From Rhodobiaceae bacterium (GTDB taxonomy: Bacteria; Pseudomonadota; Alphaproteobacteria; Rhizobiales; Tepidamorphaceae): 64,000 nucleotides of DNA. Shown in pieces: positions 44,675 through 53,929 of this stretch. Within the stretch, counting starts at the first letter, position 1; each line of letters begins with the position of its first letter. Location: the NCBI GenBank assembly GCA_020637895.1, contig JACKJP010000003.1, positions 62,001 through 126,000 of the forward strand. The letters are read 5' to 3'. Under the pieces are notes generated by a model that saw only the letters and a list, made by a program, of their open reading frames with translations, searched no databases and was not told where the DNA came from. The translations under genes and the position numbers were made by a program.

Positions 44675-46063
44675 TCACGCGTGAGGCCACGGATCGCGTT
44701 CGTGATCGGCGACGGGCGTTCCGCGCGCCTTGAGCTGCGATTCAAACCATGACCGTCCGAGGACGGCGAGCGACAACCCGTTCGCAATGGCAACCGTCAG
44801 CAACAGCGCGATCGTCAGCGCGTAGCCTCCCGTCAGCTCGAAGACAATGACGGTGGTCGAGATGGGCGCGCCAAGCACGCAGGCGGCAACAGCGCCCATT
44901 CCCAGTATCGCGTAGAGGCCGGCGCTTGACGCCATTTCCGGAAAGACGCCGGCTGCCATGATGCCGAAGGCGCCACCGGCCATCGCGCCAAGATATAGGC
45001 TTGGGGTGAAGACGCCGCCGCCGAAGCGGCTGGCGAGCGTGATCGCCGTAGCTGCCGTCTTGGCGACAAGCAGCACGAGCATCAGGAGCAGGGGCAACTG
45101 CTGCTGGAGCGCAAGGTCGGTGGTCTCGTAGCCGACGCCCAGTATCTGGGGGAAGAAGATCGCTATAAGGCCGACCATCAGGCCGCCGACAACGGGACGT
45201 GCGATCAACGGCATGCGGATATTTCGGGCAACGTGGTCGGCAAACACCATCGACAGTTGAAAGATAATGGCGACTGCGGCGCAGACGATGCCGAGGAGCA
45301 TGAAGGCGGGCGCCTCCCAATAGGAGGTGATCTGGTACTCCGGGACGATGAACGCTGAATATTCGCCAAAGAAGAAGCGGGAAATCACGGCCGCGATCAC
45401 CGAAGCGATTACGATGGGTACGAAAGAGGCGAGGGCGTAATAGCCGAGGATGACCTCCTGGGCGAAAATGACACCGGCGATGGGCGCATTGAACGAGGCC
45501 GATACCGCCGCTGCCGCACCGGTCGCCAGCAGGACCGGCATTGCCGAGCGCGGCAGCCGGAACAGCCTGCGGATTGCCATGGCGATCGTCGCTGCAAGGT
45601 GAACCACGGGCCCTTCGCGGCCGGCGCTGGCGCCGGCGCCAAGGGAAACCGCCGAGACGACGGCACTGGTTATCCCGCTGCGCAAAGTCAGGGGCGGTTC
45701 GTTGAAATGCCTTGCTGCGATCACTTCCGCCACAGCCTCCGAACGGCCGCCGGGCATGACATATCGCAGTATCATGCCGACAATCAGGCCGCCTGCGGCC
45801 GGCGCGATCAGGACGACCCACCAGGGCAGGCTTTCGGCATGCGATGCCACGCGCTCGGACATCGAACGCAGCCACGGAAGCTGAAACAGCTGTATGGCGA
45901 GCCGGAAGAGAATTGCGCCACCGGCAGCGCCCGCGCCGATCAGGATGGATACCAGCCACAGGATGTGTTGGCGCGATTCAGCAAAGCGCTCCACATTGGG
46001 AACGACGCGGCCCTTCATGTATGGGCCGATGCCACCAAGCCATCTGTCGCTGAACCGGCTCAT
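44675..46063 (-). CDS. ClC-family chloride channel/transporter without CBS domains
   Basis: The protein has 462 residues and consists of the ClC membrane domain only. It has GREGPVVHLAATIAMAI with the gating Glu, SASFNAPIAGVIFAQEV and GGGVFTPSLYLGAMAGGAFG. The first selectivity-filter motif GSGIP is not present in its usual form (the region reads PGGRSEAVAEVI), and the internal proton-Glu position holds Val, as in eukaryotic ClC channels. It starts in an ATGA overlap with the thioesterase gene and so is translated with it. Confidence 0.85.
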   Translation of the reverse strand: MSRFSDRWLGGIGPYMKGRVVPNVERFAESRQHILWLVSILIGAGAAGGAILFRLAIQLFQLPWLRSMSERVASHAESLPWWVVLIAPAAGGLIVGMILRYVMPGGRSEAVAEVIAARHFNEPPLTLRSGITSAVVSAVSLGAGASAGREGPVVHLAATIAMAIRRLFRLPRSAMPVLLATGAAAAVSASFNAPIAGVIFAQEVILGYYALASFVPIVIASVIAAVISRFFFGEYSAFIVPEYQITSYWEAPAFMLLGIVCAAVAIIFQLSMVFADHVARNIRMPLIARPVVGGLMVGLIAIFFPQILGVGYETTDLALQQQLPLLLMLVLLVAKTAATAITLASRFGGGVFTPSLYLGAMAGGAFGIMAAGVFPEMASSAGLYAILGMGAVAACVLGAPISTTVIVFELTGGYALTIALLLTVAIANGLSLAVLGRSWFESQLKARGTPVADHERDPWPHA

Positions 46064-46542
46064 TTCCTGGCGATCGAGAGCACCGCGCCGACCATCGGGT
46101 GAGGCGGCAGTTCTGCATGTCTGGCGTGAAGCGCGACGATCTTTTCGCGAATGTCGTCTGGCCAGGGCTCGACCTTGCGCCGGCCAAGATCGACGTGAAG
46201 CACGAGAGTCTGGGCAATCGCGCTGACCCAGTGTTCGTCGGCGTGGTGCAACTCCTGCAGGTAATGCATCCGCTTGTCGTCGAAATCGATGATGCGAAGC
46301 GTGCTGTAGACTTCCGAGCCGACGAAGACCTCGCGCTGGTGGTGGATATGAAACTGCGCCGTAAAGATCGTCTTGTTGCGATCCGTGATTTCGCGTGGCC
46401 CGAGATCGATCTCGTCGAGCGCTTCGTCGGCTCCCATATCGAACAGGCGATGATACCAGGCGGTGTTGAGGTGCCCGTTATAGTCGATCCAATCCTCGTC
46501 GATCCGAATCCTCGACGACCGGGACAGCACATCTTGCGTCAA
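46060..46542 (-). CDS. Thioesterase, hotdog fold (4HBT/FadM-like)
   Basis: The protein has 160 residues from a TTG start. The frame has no plausible ATG near the domain start. GGGGAG lies six bases before the TTG at 46542, and the domain begins soon after with RIRIDEDWIDYNGHLNTAWYHRLFDMG, which carries the YNGHLN active-site Asn/His loop of the 4HBT family. DFDDKRMHYLQELHHADE follows. It probably hydrolyses an acyl-CoA or acyl-ACP thioester; the substrate is unknown. The ribosome site and start lie in the loop of a 13-bp inverted repeat (see separate feature). The ClC gene is coupled to its stop. Confidence 0.75.
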   Translation of the reverse strand: MTQDVLSRSSRIRIDEDWIDYNGHLNTAWYHRLFDMGADEALDEIDLGPREITDRNKTIFTAQFHIHHQREVFVGSEVYSTLRIIDFDDKRMHYLQELHHADEHWVSAIAQTLVLHVDLGRRKVEPWPDDIREKIVALHARHAELPPHPMVGAVLSIARK

Positions 46543-46578
46543 ATTCTTCTCCCCAGACCCGGGCCTGCTGTCCCGGTC
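46517..46578 (-). promoter_or_regulatory. Hairpin whose loop holds the thioesterase ribosome site and TTG start
   Basis: On the minus strand GACCGGGACAGCA (46578-46566) and TGCTGTCCCGGTC (46529-46517) form a perfect 13-bp stem. The 36-base loop contains the Shine-Dalgarno GGGGAG (46554-46549) and the TTG (46542-46540). The downstream arm lies in the first codons of the gene. It is a candidate for translational control or RNA-binding-protein recognition. Confidence 0.5.
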
Positions 46579-46749
46579 TGAACGCCGCCGGGCACATGCC
46601 ACTTCATCTTTTCCAAGGCCGGCTTCGGCCAATTGTTGAGAGCTGCGGCGCGGATCGTCCTTTCCGTGCCCGTCGCCCGTTGATAGGCTCCAGATTCCAA
46701 GCCCATAGTTACGGTTAGCATTATTCCGAGCGCGGGGAGAGAGACAAGG

Positions 46750-48153
46750 ATGAGCGGAAAGGAATCTGCCGAAAGAGCAGGCGCCGGTCGCGAGGCTGTC
46801 ATTGGCGCACTGGCGCAGCGCTATCACAACAGGTTTTCAACCGGTCAGGCGATACGCGAGCAGCACGGCCATACAGCCAGCTGGCACAAGAACCAGCCGC
46901 CTGACGGCGTGTTCTTTGCCGAAACGACCGAGGAAGTCAGCGAGGTCGTGAAGCTGTGTGCCGCCAACGATGTTCCCGTCATACCGTTTGGGGTCGGCTC
47001 GTCGCTGGAAGGGCATGTGAACGCGCCGATGGGCGGCATTTCCATCGATCTTGGCCGCATGGACCGTCTCATCGAAGTCAACGAGGGCGATCTTGACTGC
47101 CGCGTCGAGGCGGGCATGACGCGCAAGAAGCTCAACGAACAACTGCGCGATACCGGCCTCTTCTTCCCCATCGACCCGGGTGCCGATGCCAGCATCGGCG
47201 GCATGGCGGCGACCCGTGCGTCGGGTACCAACGCGGTTCGCTACGGCACGATGCGCGACAATGTGCTGGGGCTAACAGTGGTGACAGCGGACGGGCGGAT
47301 CATCCGAACCGGCAGCCGGGCACGCAAAAGTTCGGCCGGCTACGATCTGACGCGACTTATGGTCGGCAGCGAGGGGACGCTCGGCATCATGACCGAGATC
47401 GCGCTGAAGCTTTCGGGCATTCCTGAAGCGATCTCAGGCGGCGTGTGCCCCTTTCCCGATGTGCGCTCCGCCTGCGACGCGGTAATCCTCACCATCCAAT
47501 GCGGCATTCCGGTTGCCAGGATCGAGCTGATGGACGAGGTGCAGGTGGCAGCCTGCAACGCCTATTCCAAACTCGATCTGCCGGTGACGCCGCTGTTGTT
47601 CCTTGAATTTCATGGCACCGAAGCGAGTGTTCGCGAGCAGTCGGAACTGTTCTCCGGAATCGCCACGGATTGCGGTGGGGGCGAATTCCGCTGGGAGGTC
47701 GAACCGGAGAAGCGCAACAAGCTCTGGCAGGCCCGGCATGACGCGTACTGGGCTGCCGTGCAGATGCGGCCAGGCACGCAGGGACTTGCAACGGATGTCT
47801 GCGTTCCGATTTCGAACCTTGCCGAATGCGTTGCCAGCACGCGCGCCGAGATCGACCGGCTCGGCATTCCCGCACCGATCGTCGGTCATGTCGGCGACGG
47901 AAATTTCCACGTGCTCGCTCAGGTCGACACGAACGACCCCACAGAGGTCGAAAAGGCGGAAAAGTTCCTTGCCTGGCTTGTCGATCTTGCCCTGTCGATG
48001 GACGGTACCTGTACAGGCGAACACGGGATCGGGCAGGGAAAGATGAAATACATGAAGGCCGAGCATGGCGAGGGACTGGATCTGATGCGTTCGATCAAGG
48101 ACGCGCTCGATCCGCAGGGCATACTCAATCCGGGCAAGGTCCTGCCGGCTTAA
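46750..48153 (+). CDS. FAD-linked D-lactate dehydrogenase (LDHD/GlcD type)
   Basis: The protein has 467 residues. The PCMH-type FAD domain (about 60-235) has VPVIPFGVGSSLEGHVNAPMGGISIDLGRMDR, VEAGMTRKKLNEQLRDTGLFFPIDPGADASIGGMAATRASGTNAVRYGTMRDNVL and LMVGSEGTLGI. The FAD-oxidase C-terminal domain has HVGDGNFH and CTGEHGIGQGK, which carry metal and substrate ligands. It fits the D-lactate dehydrogenase (cytochrome) group, but glycolate or D-2-hydroxyglutarate are possible substrates. It is divergent from the thioesterase gene, sharing about 207 bp of upstream DNA. Confidence 0.85.
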   Translation: MSGKESAERAGAGREAVIGALAQRYHNRFSTGQAIREQHGHTASWHKNQPPDGVFFAETTEEVSEVVKLCAANDVPVIPFGVGSSLEGHVNAPMGGISIDLGRMDRLIEVNEGDLDCRVEAGMTRKKLNEQLRDTGLFFPIDPGADASIGGMAATRASGTNAVRYGTMRDNVLGLTVVTADGRIIRTGSRARKSSAGYDLTRLMVGSEGTLGIMTEIALKLSGIPEAISGGVCPFPDVRSACDAVILTIQCGIPVARIELMDEVQVAACNAYSKLDLPVTPLLFLEFHGTEASVREQSELFSGIATDCGGGEFRWEVEPEKRNKLWQARHDAYWAAVQMRPGTQGLATDVCVPISNLAECVASTRAEIDRLGIPAPIVGHVGDGNFHVLAQVDTNDPTEVEKAEKFLAWLVDLALSMDGTCTGEHGIGQGKMKYMKAEHGEGLDLMRSIKDALDPQGILNPGKVLPA

Positions 48154-48185
48154 GGACGGCAGGGCGCTAAACAGGAGGCAGGTGG

Positions 48186-51100
48186 TTGAACCAGACGCTG
48201 ACCGGCATTGCGATCGCGGTAGTCGTTGCGATCGTCATCGCGCTGGTCGCCCCTTTCCTGATCGACTGGTCGTCCTACCGCGGTTCGGTGGAAAGCCGCG
48301 CTGCCGACATTCTCGGCCGGCAGGTGCGCATCGAGGGCGACATGGAACTGCGCCTGTTGCCGCAGCCCGTATTGCGGGCGCGCAATGTCGTGGCCGGCGA
48401 TGGCGAGACGCCTGACATCACGATCGAACAGCTCGACATGACGATGTCGCTGACACCGCTTCTGAGCGGCGAGATATCGGTGAGCGAGGCAACGATCAGC
48501 CAGCCCGTGATCCATCTTTCCGTCGATGACGCCGGACGACTGACGCTTGGGGGCGGTGGCGACTTTCCGGTCGATCCGGAGAACGTCTCGCTGGACCATG
48601 TGGAGGTTCGGGGCGGGCTCGTGCTCATGGACGATGCGCGCAGCGGGACGGTAACCCGGTTCGAAAACGTCAACCTGACCGGCAGTGCGGTTTCGCTGCT
48701 CGGACCGCTCAAGCTGGAAGGTTCGGCGGTCCATGACGGCGTCGTCAATTCCTTCAGCCTGCAGACCGGACGCGTGACGCCCGACAGTGCATTGCGGGTC
48801 AAGCTCGGTGTCATTCCGGCCAACAGGCCCGTCGCGTTCGATTCCGATGGCGTGTTGACGATCGAAGAGGGTGCGCCCGTCTTCAACGGGCGGATCAGGC
48901 TCGAAGGGCTCGATCTGAATGATGCGCGTCAGCTGAAAGGTCCCGTCTGGCGGATCGATGCGGATGTTCGAGGCACGGGTGGATCTGTCGAGGCAAAGAA
49001 AGCGACCCTGACTGTCGGTGACCCGGACAGTGGCCCGGCGCTTGAGGGCGACGGGATGCTGACCCTGGGCGGCGATCCGCGGCTGACCGTCAACCTGTCC
49101 ACGCGTCAGGTGGATCTCGACCGCCATCTTGGCGGCGGCGATCAGACGAGCATACCGGTTCTTTTGGGCAAGCTCGCTGAAGTTGTCGCCGCAATCGACG
49201 TTCCTGTTCCGGTGGAGGCCACGCTCGATATCGGCGGTATCGTCGCGGGCGGCGTCCTTTTCGAAAACCTGAAGGCCGACGTCGCCAGCGCCGATGGCGG
49301 CTGGCGCATCGGGGGCTTGCGGGTCGATGGTCCAGGTGGCGCGCGGCTGGCGCTGTCGGGCAAGCTCGATCTGGCCGGCACAGCGCCGGCCTTTGAGGGG
49401 CGCGGCGTCATCAATGCGCGCAACGGCACAGCGTCGATGCTGGCCCTTGCGGGGCGAGGGGATATTCCCGGCCTTGGCCGCCCGGACGGTCCGGTTTCCG
49501 GTGAGGCCGACATCAGCCTTTCGACGGACAGGCTTTATCTCAATGGTATGTCGCTGCGATACGACGATACGAACCTGACAGGCGATCTCGCCTATGTTCA
49601 TACGGATGGCGAGCGCAAGAGGCTGACGCTCGATGTCGATGCCGATCGTTTGGATGCCGACGGGCTCGGAGCCTTGCTGTCGCAGGTGGCCGGCGGCGCC
49701 GGCGGGCTCGATGTCGAGGCTCGCCTGAAGATCGCTTCGCTTCTCAGCGGTTCGACCGATATCGGCGCCGTGTCGCTCGACACCAGCTTCGATGGCAGGC
49801 AATTCACGCTGAATGAATTGAAGGTTGCCGGCGCAAACGGCACACGGATCGACGGCAAGGGTGCGCTTCAGGGGCTGGATGACCAGCCGAGCGGAGATAT
49901 TGCCGTCGACGTCGAGGCCGGGTCGATCGGGGCCGTGGCGGCGCTCGTTGAGGCATTCGGCCGGCCCGATGTCGCGCTCGCGCTTCGCCAAAGGGGCGAA
50001 GGCCTTGCGCCGCTCAAGCTTGCGTTCGCCCTGAAAGGAGCCCACGCGGGCGCAGGAACTGCCGTAACGTTGTCGGCCTCGGGCAGGGCAGGCGGCGGGC
50101 CGCTGGATCTGAAATTGGGATTCGAGGGCGATTTTTCGAGTTGGCGCACGGGTCGCGCAGAACTGACCCTCGATGCGGAAAATCCGGATGGGTCCGCCTT
50201 GCTGGCTCTCACCGGCATTCAGATGACGATGCCGGGCGATGCCGCCGGTTCTCTTTCGCTCAAGCTCTCAGGAACGCCATCGACGGGGTTGGATACGACC
50301 GCGCTGTTCACCGGCGCAGGCCTTCGGTTCGACCTGGCCGGCAAGTCGATTGTCGGCGATACCGGCATTGTGCTCGACGGCGTGCGTCTGGTCGCCACTG
50401 CGGATGATCCGGTTCTGGCAGCTGCGGGATTCGGCATCGACGTGCCCGGCGGTGCCGGGCAGGGGCCAGCCAGCGCGAAAGGTACGTTGGGCGGACCCCT
50501 GAAAGACCTCTCATTGCAGAAGATCGAAGGCGATTGGCAGGGCAACGGCTTCATCGGCTATATCGATCTTGACCGGCAACAGGCGCGACCGAAGATCAGC
50601 GGCCAGCTCAGCATCGGGGATGCCAGCCTGGCCGGCCTTGGCGCGCTCGCATTGGGCGAAGACGCCTTCGGCGCGCGCAGGCCCTGGCCCGACGATGTCA
50701 TTCCGGCAGCGACCCTGCTGCCTGTCGATCTTCAATTCACGATCAATGCGGCGAAGTTCGATCTCGGCGCCGGGCTCATCGCCGACACTGCCGGATTTTT
50801 GCTGAAGGTCGATGCGGGAGAAGCGCGAATTGGCGATCTGCGAGGCACGATCCATGGCGGTGCGCTCGCCGGCGGGATGAGTATCAAGCCGAGCCCTGAC
50901 GGCGCCCTGTTTGAATCGAACCTGACGCTCAATGGGGCGCGCCTGGAAGAACTCGTCTGGCAAAGGGACGGGCGCCCCGTCGCAAGCGGTTCTGCCGATT
51001 TGACAATCGTCGCAAGCGGAGCGGGCCGCAGTCTTGCCGGTATCGTCGCCAGCCTCGGTGGATCTGGATCCATCGCGCTGCGCGACGGCAGGCTCAATGG

Positions 51101-51950
51101 ACTCAATCCAGCCGCTTTCGAACAGGTCGTGACGGCGTCCGATGCCGGTCTGAATCTCGATGAAGCACGCGTGCGGGAGGTTTTTGGCGGACACCTTGCA
51201 TCCGGCGGACTGGATTTCGACCGGCTGGAGGGCGCGTTTTCGATTGCCGGTGGCGTTGCGCGCGCCGAGCGCGTGGCGGTCGACACGAAGGCGGCCAGTA
51301 CGTTCGTGACAGGGCGCGTCGATCTCAACAACATGAGTCTCGATGCGGTTTTGTCGCTTTCCACCGCGAGTGAGACAGACAAGAGCGAGGGCCGCCAGCG
51401 TGAGGCCGCGCTGATCTTCTCAGGCCCTCTGGCGTCGCCGTCTCGACGGATCGATGTCAGCGCGCTCATGGGCTATCTGACAGTCCGCGAATTCGAGCGC
51501 GAGGTCGACCGGCTGGAAACACTCCAGGAGGACATCAACGAACGGCAGTTCTTTTCGCGCGAACTGCTGCGCGAAGGCGAGCAGCGCCGACGGCGTGAGC
51601 GCGAGGCCGTAGAAGCCGGGCGCAGGGCCGAGGAAGCAAGAGCCGCGGCCGATGCCAAAAAGGCAGAGGAGGCCCGAAAGGCCGCCGAGGAGCAGAAGTT
51701 GCGCGAAGCGGAAGCGGCCAGGGCCGAAGCGGAGCGCAAGGCACGCGAGACGCTGCCGCCACCGCCTGCCCAGACCGAGTTGGAGCGAGCCATTCAGGAT
51801 GCCGTGCGCAGCGCACCTGCGCAACGCGCACCGGTCATCATACGGCCCCGCGAAAACAATGGCGGATCGTCTGGTTTCGGTCGCGGGTCCAATGAGAATA
51901 TCGACCGCGAACCGCTGCCGCCGCCACACCAACTGGTGCCGCCGAGATAG
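48186..51950 (+). CDS. AsmA-family protein with charged C-terminal tail
   Basis: The protein has 1254 residues from a TTG at 48186, with AGGAGG seven bases before it. One N-terminal membrane helix (about 7-27, IAIAVVVAIVIALVAPFLI) is followed by WSSYRGSVESRAADILGRQVRIEGDMELRLLPQPVLRARNVVAG, the AsmA N-terminal signature, then a very long beta-rich periplasmic region. The AsmA_2-type C-terminal part contains GSADLTIVASGAGRSLAGIVASLGGSGSIALRDGRLNGLN. After about residue 1095 the protein becomes highly charged (Arg/Glu/Ala, predicted coiled coil) and then proline-rich. AsmA-like proteins are thought to move lipids between membranes. It follows the dehydrogenase by 32 bases. Confidence 0.88.
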   Translation: MNQTLTGIAIAVVVAIVIALVAPFLIDWSSYRGSVESRAADILGRQVRIEGDMELRLLPQPVLRARNVVAGDGETPDITIEQLDMTMSLTPLLSGEISVSEATISQPVIHLSVDDAGRLTLGGGGDFPVDPENVSLDHVEVRGGLVLMDDARSGTVTRFENVNLTGSAVSLLGPLKLEGSAVHDGVVNSFSLQTGRVTPDSALRVKLGVIPANRPVAFDSDGVLTIEEGAPVFNGRIRLEGLDLNDARQLKGPVWRIDADVRGTGGSVEAKKATLTVGDPDSGPALEGDGMLTLGGDPRLTVNLSTRQVDLDRHLGGGDQTSIPVLLGKLAEVVAAIDVPVPVEATLDIGGIVAGGVLFENLKADVASADGGWRIGGLRVDGPGGARLALSGKLDLAGTAPAFEGRGVINARNGTASMLALAGRGDIPGLGRPDGPVSGEADISLSTDRLYLNGMSLRYDDTNLTGDLAYVHTDGERKRLTLDVDADRLDADGLGALLSQVAGGAGGLDVEARLKIASLLSGSTDIGAVSLDTSFDGRQFTLNELKVAGANGTRIDGKGALQGLDDQPSGDIAVDVEAGSIGAVAALVEAFGRPDVALALRQRGEGLAPLKLAFALKGAHAGAGTAVTLSASGRAGGGPLDLKLGFEGDFSSWRTGRAELTLDAENPDGSALLALTGIQMTMPGDAAGSLSLKLSGTPSTGLDTTALFTGAGLRFDLAGKSIVGDTGIVLDGVRLVATADDPVLAAAGFGIDVPGGAGQGPASAKGTLGGPLKDLSLQKIEGDWQGNGFIGYIDLDRQQARPKISGQLSIGDASLAGLGALALGEDAFGARRPWPDDVIPAATLLPVDLQFTINAAKFDLGAGLIADTAGFLLKVDAGEARIGDLRGTIHGGALAGGMSIKPSPDGALFESNLTLNGARLEELVWQRDGRPVASGSADLTIVASGAGRSLAGIVASLGGSGSIALRDGRLNGLNPAAFEQVVTASDAGLNLDEARVREVFGGHLASGGLDFDRLEGAFSIAGGVARAERVAVDTKAASTFVTGRVDLNNMSLDAVLSLSTASETDKSEGRQREAALIFSGPLASPSRRIDVSALMGYLTVREFEREVDRLETLQEDINERQFFSRELLREGEQRRRREREAVEAGRRAEEARAAADAKKAEEARKAAEEQKLREAEAARAEAERKARETLPPPPAQTELERAIQDAVRSAPAQRAPVIIRPRENNGGSSGFGRGSNENIDREPLPPPHQLVPPR

Positions 51951-51980
51951 TCTTGGAGCGACTGGCAGATAGCGGCGCCT

Positions 51981-52229
51981 CTATAGGCCGCTCTTGATCG
52001 CTCCGAGGACGTAGAGGCGCAGTGCGGACGACAGGTTCGCCGCGCCGCGTGCATGGTCGATGGCTGTGACGAGATCGGCGAGCGGCCGCTTCTGCGCCTC
52101 CGCAAGACGGCGCAGTTCGACCCAGAAAGCATCCTCGAGCGATATGCTGGTCGCATGCCCAGCAATGGCCAGCGACCGTTTGCGGACCGGCCCATAGGGT
52201 GCTCCCGGCAGAGACGTCGCGTCAGTCAT
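51981..52229 (-). CDS. Ribbon-helix-helix domain protein
   Basis: The protein has 82 residues from the ATG at 52229; alternative ATGs at 52238 and 52271 exist. KRSLAIAGHATSISLEDAFWVELRRLAEAQKRPLADLVTAIDHAR fits the RHH_4 family of alphaproteobacteria: a short strand followed by two helices. It is probably a DNA-binding dimer, but neither target nor function is known. It overlaps the DUF4169 gene upstream by 8 bases and converges on the AsmA gene. Confidence 0.8.
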   Translation of the reverse strand: MTDATSLPGAPYGPVRKRSLAIAGHATSISLEDAFWVELRRLAEAQKRPLADLVTAIDHARGAANLSSALRLYVLGAIKSGL

Positions 52230-52407
52230 CGCTGTCATCAAGGCGGTGGCCGTCGAGCTTTCGGCTCTCACTGTCGCGATGCTTCGCAGCGAGATCCTTC
52301 TGCGATCTGGAAAGTCCGTGAAGCCGCCTGTTTGCGTCTGCGGCGCGTTCCTTCTCGGCTCTCGCCCTGCGCTTGCGCGCCTGTCTCAGATTGACGATTT
52401 CCGCCAT
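52222..52407 (-). CDS. DUF4169 family small protein
   Basis: The protein has 61 residues and is very basic. MAEIVNLRQARKRRARAEKERAADANRRLHGLSRSQK and the closing LDGHRLDDS match the DUF4169 family, whose members are almost always encoded between fumC and the RHH protein in Rhizobiales. The first residues contain no signal or membrane segment; the rest is predicted helical. The function is unknown. It begins 24 bases after the fumC stop. Confidence 0.85.
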   Translation of the reverse strand: MAEIVNLRQARKRRARAEKERAADANRRLHGLSRSQKDLAAKHRDSESRKLDGHRLDDSDD

Positions 52408-52430
52408 GGCGCCTTCGGCTCCGCGACCGT

Positions 52431-53822
52431 TCAGTTCGGACGGATCATCTTTTCGGGCCGCACGAGCGTGTCGTATTCGCTTTCCGTCACGAGGCCAGTC
52501 TTGAGGGTTTCCTCTCGCAGTGTCGTGCCGTTCTTGTGCGCCGTCTTCGCGATCTTCGCCGCATTATCATAACCGATCTTCGGCGCAAGCGCCGTGACCA
52601 GCATCAGTGACTGTTCCATCAGCGCGGCGATGCGGGTCGTATTGGCTTCAATTCCAACGACGCAATTATCGGCAAACGAGACCATTGCGTCAGAAAGCAG
52701 CCGCACAGACTGGAGCACGTTGTAGATCACGACCGGCTTGAAGACGTTCAGTTCGAAATGACCCTGGCTGGCCGCGACGGTGACGGTCGTCTGGTTGCCG
52801 AACACCTGCGCGCAGATCATGGTCAGCGCTTCCGACTGCGTCGGGTTCACCTTACCCGGCATGATCGAGGAGCCGGGCTCGTTTTCCGGCAGTGACAGTT
52901 CGCCAAGGCCGGACCGCGGGCCGGAGCCGAGAAAGCGGATATCGTTGGCGATCTTGAAGAGATCGGTTGCCAGCGCATTGAGGCTGCCGTGCAGATCGGC
53001 GAGCGCGCCATGCGAGGCGAGCGCTTCGAACTTGTTCGGCGCCGTCTTGAACGGCAGTCCGGTGATCCCGGAAACGCGGTTCGCGAAGCCTTCGGCGAAA
53101 CCCTTGGGCGCATTCAGCCCGGTACCGACGGCAGTGCCACCCTGCGCCAGAAGATAGACATCCTTCAGCGAGGACTCGATCCGCTTCACGCCATACTTCA
53201 AGGCGGCGACATAGCCGGAAAACTCCTGGCCGAGGGTCAGCGGCGTTGCGTCCTGGGTGTGCGTGCGGCCGATCTTGATGATCTTGGAGAACGCGCGCGA
53301 CTTGGCGTCGAGCGCGCGGATCAGGTGGTCGGCGGCCGGCAGCAGGTCGGCGACGACCTGCTCGACGGCGGCGATATGCATTGCGGTCGGGTAGGTGTCG
53401 TTCGACGACTGCGACATGTTGCAATGGTCGTTGGGATGGACGGGCGACTTGGACCCCATCTCACCGCCCAGCATCTCGATGGCGCGGTTTGAAATCACCT
53501 CGTTGGCGTTCATGTTCGACTGCGTGCCGGAACCGGTCTGCCAGACGACCAGCGGGAAGTGATCGTTGAGCTTGCCGTCGATGACTTCCTGCGCCGCCTT
53601 GACGATGGCGTTGCCGACCTTCTTGTCGAGCTTGCCGAGCGCCATGTTGGTCTCGGCGGCCGCGCGCTTGACGATGCCCAAAGCGCGGATCACCGGCGCT
53701 GGCTGCTTTTCCCAACCGATCTTGAAGTTGCCGAGGGAGCGTTGCGACTGCGCGCCCCAATAGCGATCGGACGGTACCTTGATGGGGCCGAACGTATCGG
53801 TCTCGGTGCGTGTCTTGCTCAT
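52431..53822 (-). CDS. fumC: Class II fumarate hydratase
   Basis: The protein has 463 residues, the usual length. It interconverts fumarate and malate in the TCA cycle without an iron-sulphur cluster. Signatures are [71 protein letters not shown], and the fumarase/aspartase signature [17 protein letters not shown]. The ATG at 53822 has GGGAG before it; a longer frame adds eight unsupported residues. It begins the fumC-DUF4169-RHH run. Confidence 0.96.
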   Translation of the reverse strand: MSKTRTETDTFGPIKVPSDRYWGAQSQRSLGNFKIGWEKQPAPVIRALGIVKRAAAETNMALGKLDKKVGNAIVKAAQEVIDGKLNDHFPLVVWQTGSGTQSNMNANEVISNRAIEMLGGEMGSKSPVHPNDHCNMSQSSNDTYPTAMHIAAVEQVVADLLPAADHLIRALDAKSRAFSKIIKIGRTHTQDATPLTLGQEFSGYVAALKYGVKRIESSLKDVYLLAQGGTAVGTGLNAPKGFAEGFANRVSGITGLPFKTAPNKFEALASHGALADLHGSLNALATDLFKIANDIRFLGSGPRSGLGELSLPENEPGSSIMPGKVNPTQSEALTMICAQVFGNQTTVTVAASQGHFELNVFKPVVIYNVLQSVRLLSDAMVSFADNCVVGIEANTTRIAALMEQSLMLVTALAPKIGYDNAAKIAKTAHKNGTTLREETLKTGLVTESEYDTLVRPEKMIRPN

Positions 53823-53929
53823 GCTTGGTGGCTCCCGCTCGCGCATAACGTGAATTTCGAATGGCGGGGTTTTAGCACGGCAGCGGATGCAATCAATCCG
53901 TTACGATGAGCGCTTCTGCCTGGTCGGGT

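Noticed and set aside
48150..50045. Minus-strand frame of 631 codons opposite the AsmA gene
   Set aside because: It is a shadow of the AsmA coding sequence with no domain and low-complexity composition.
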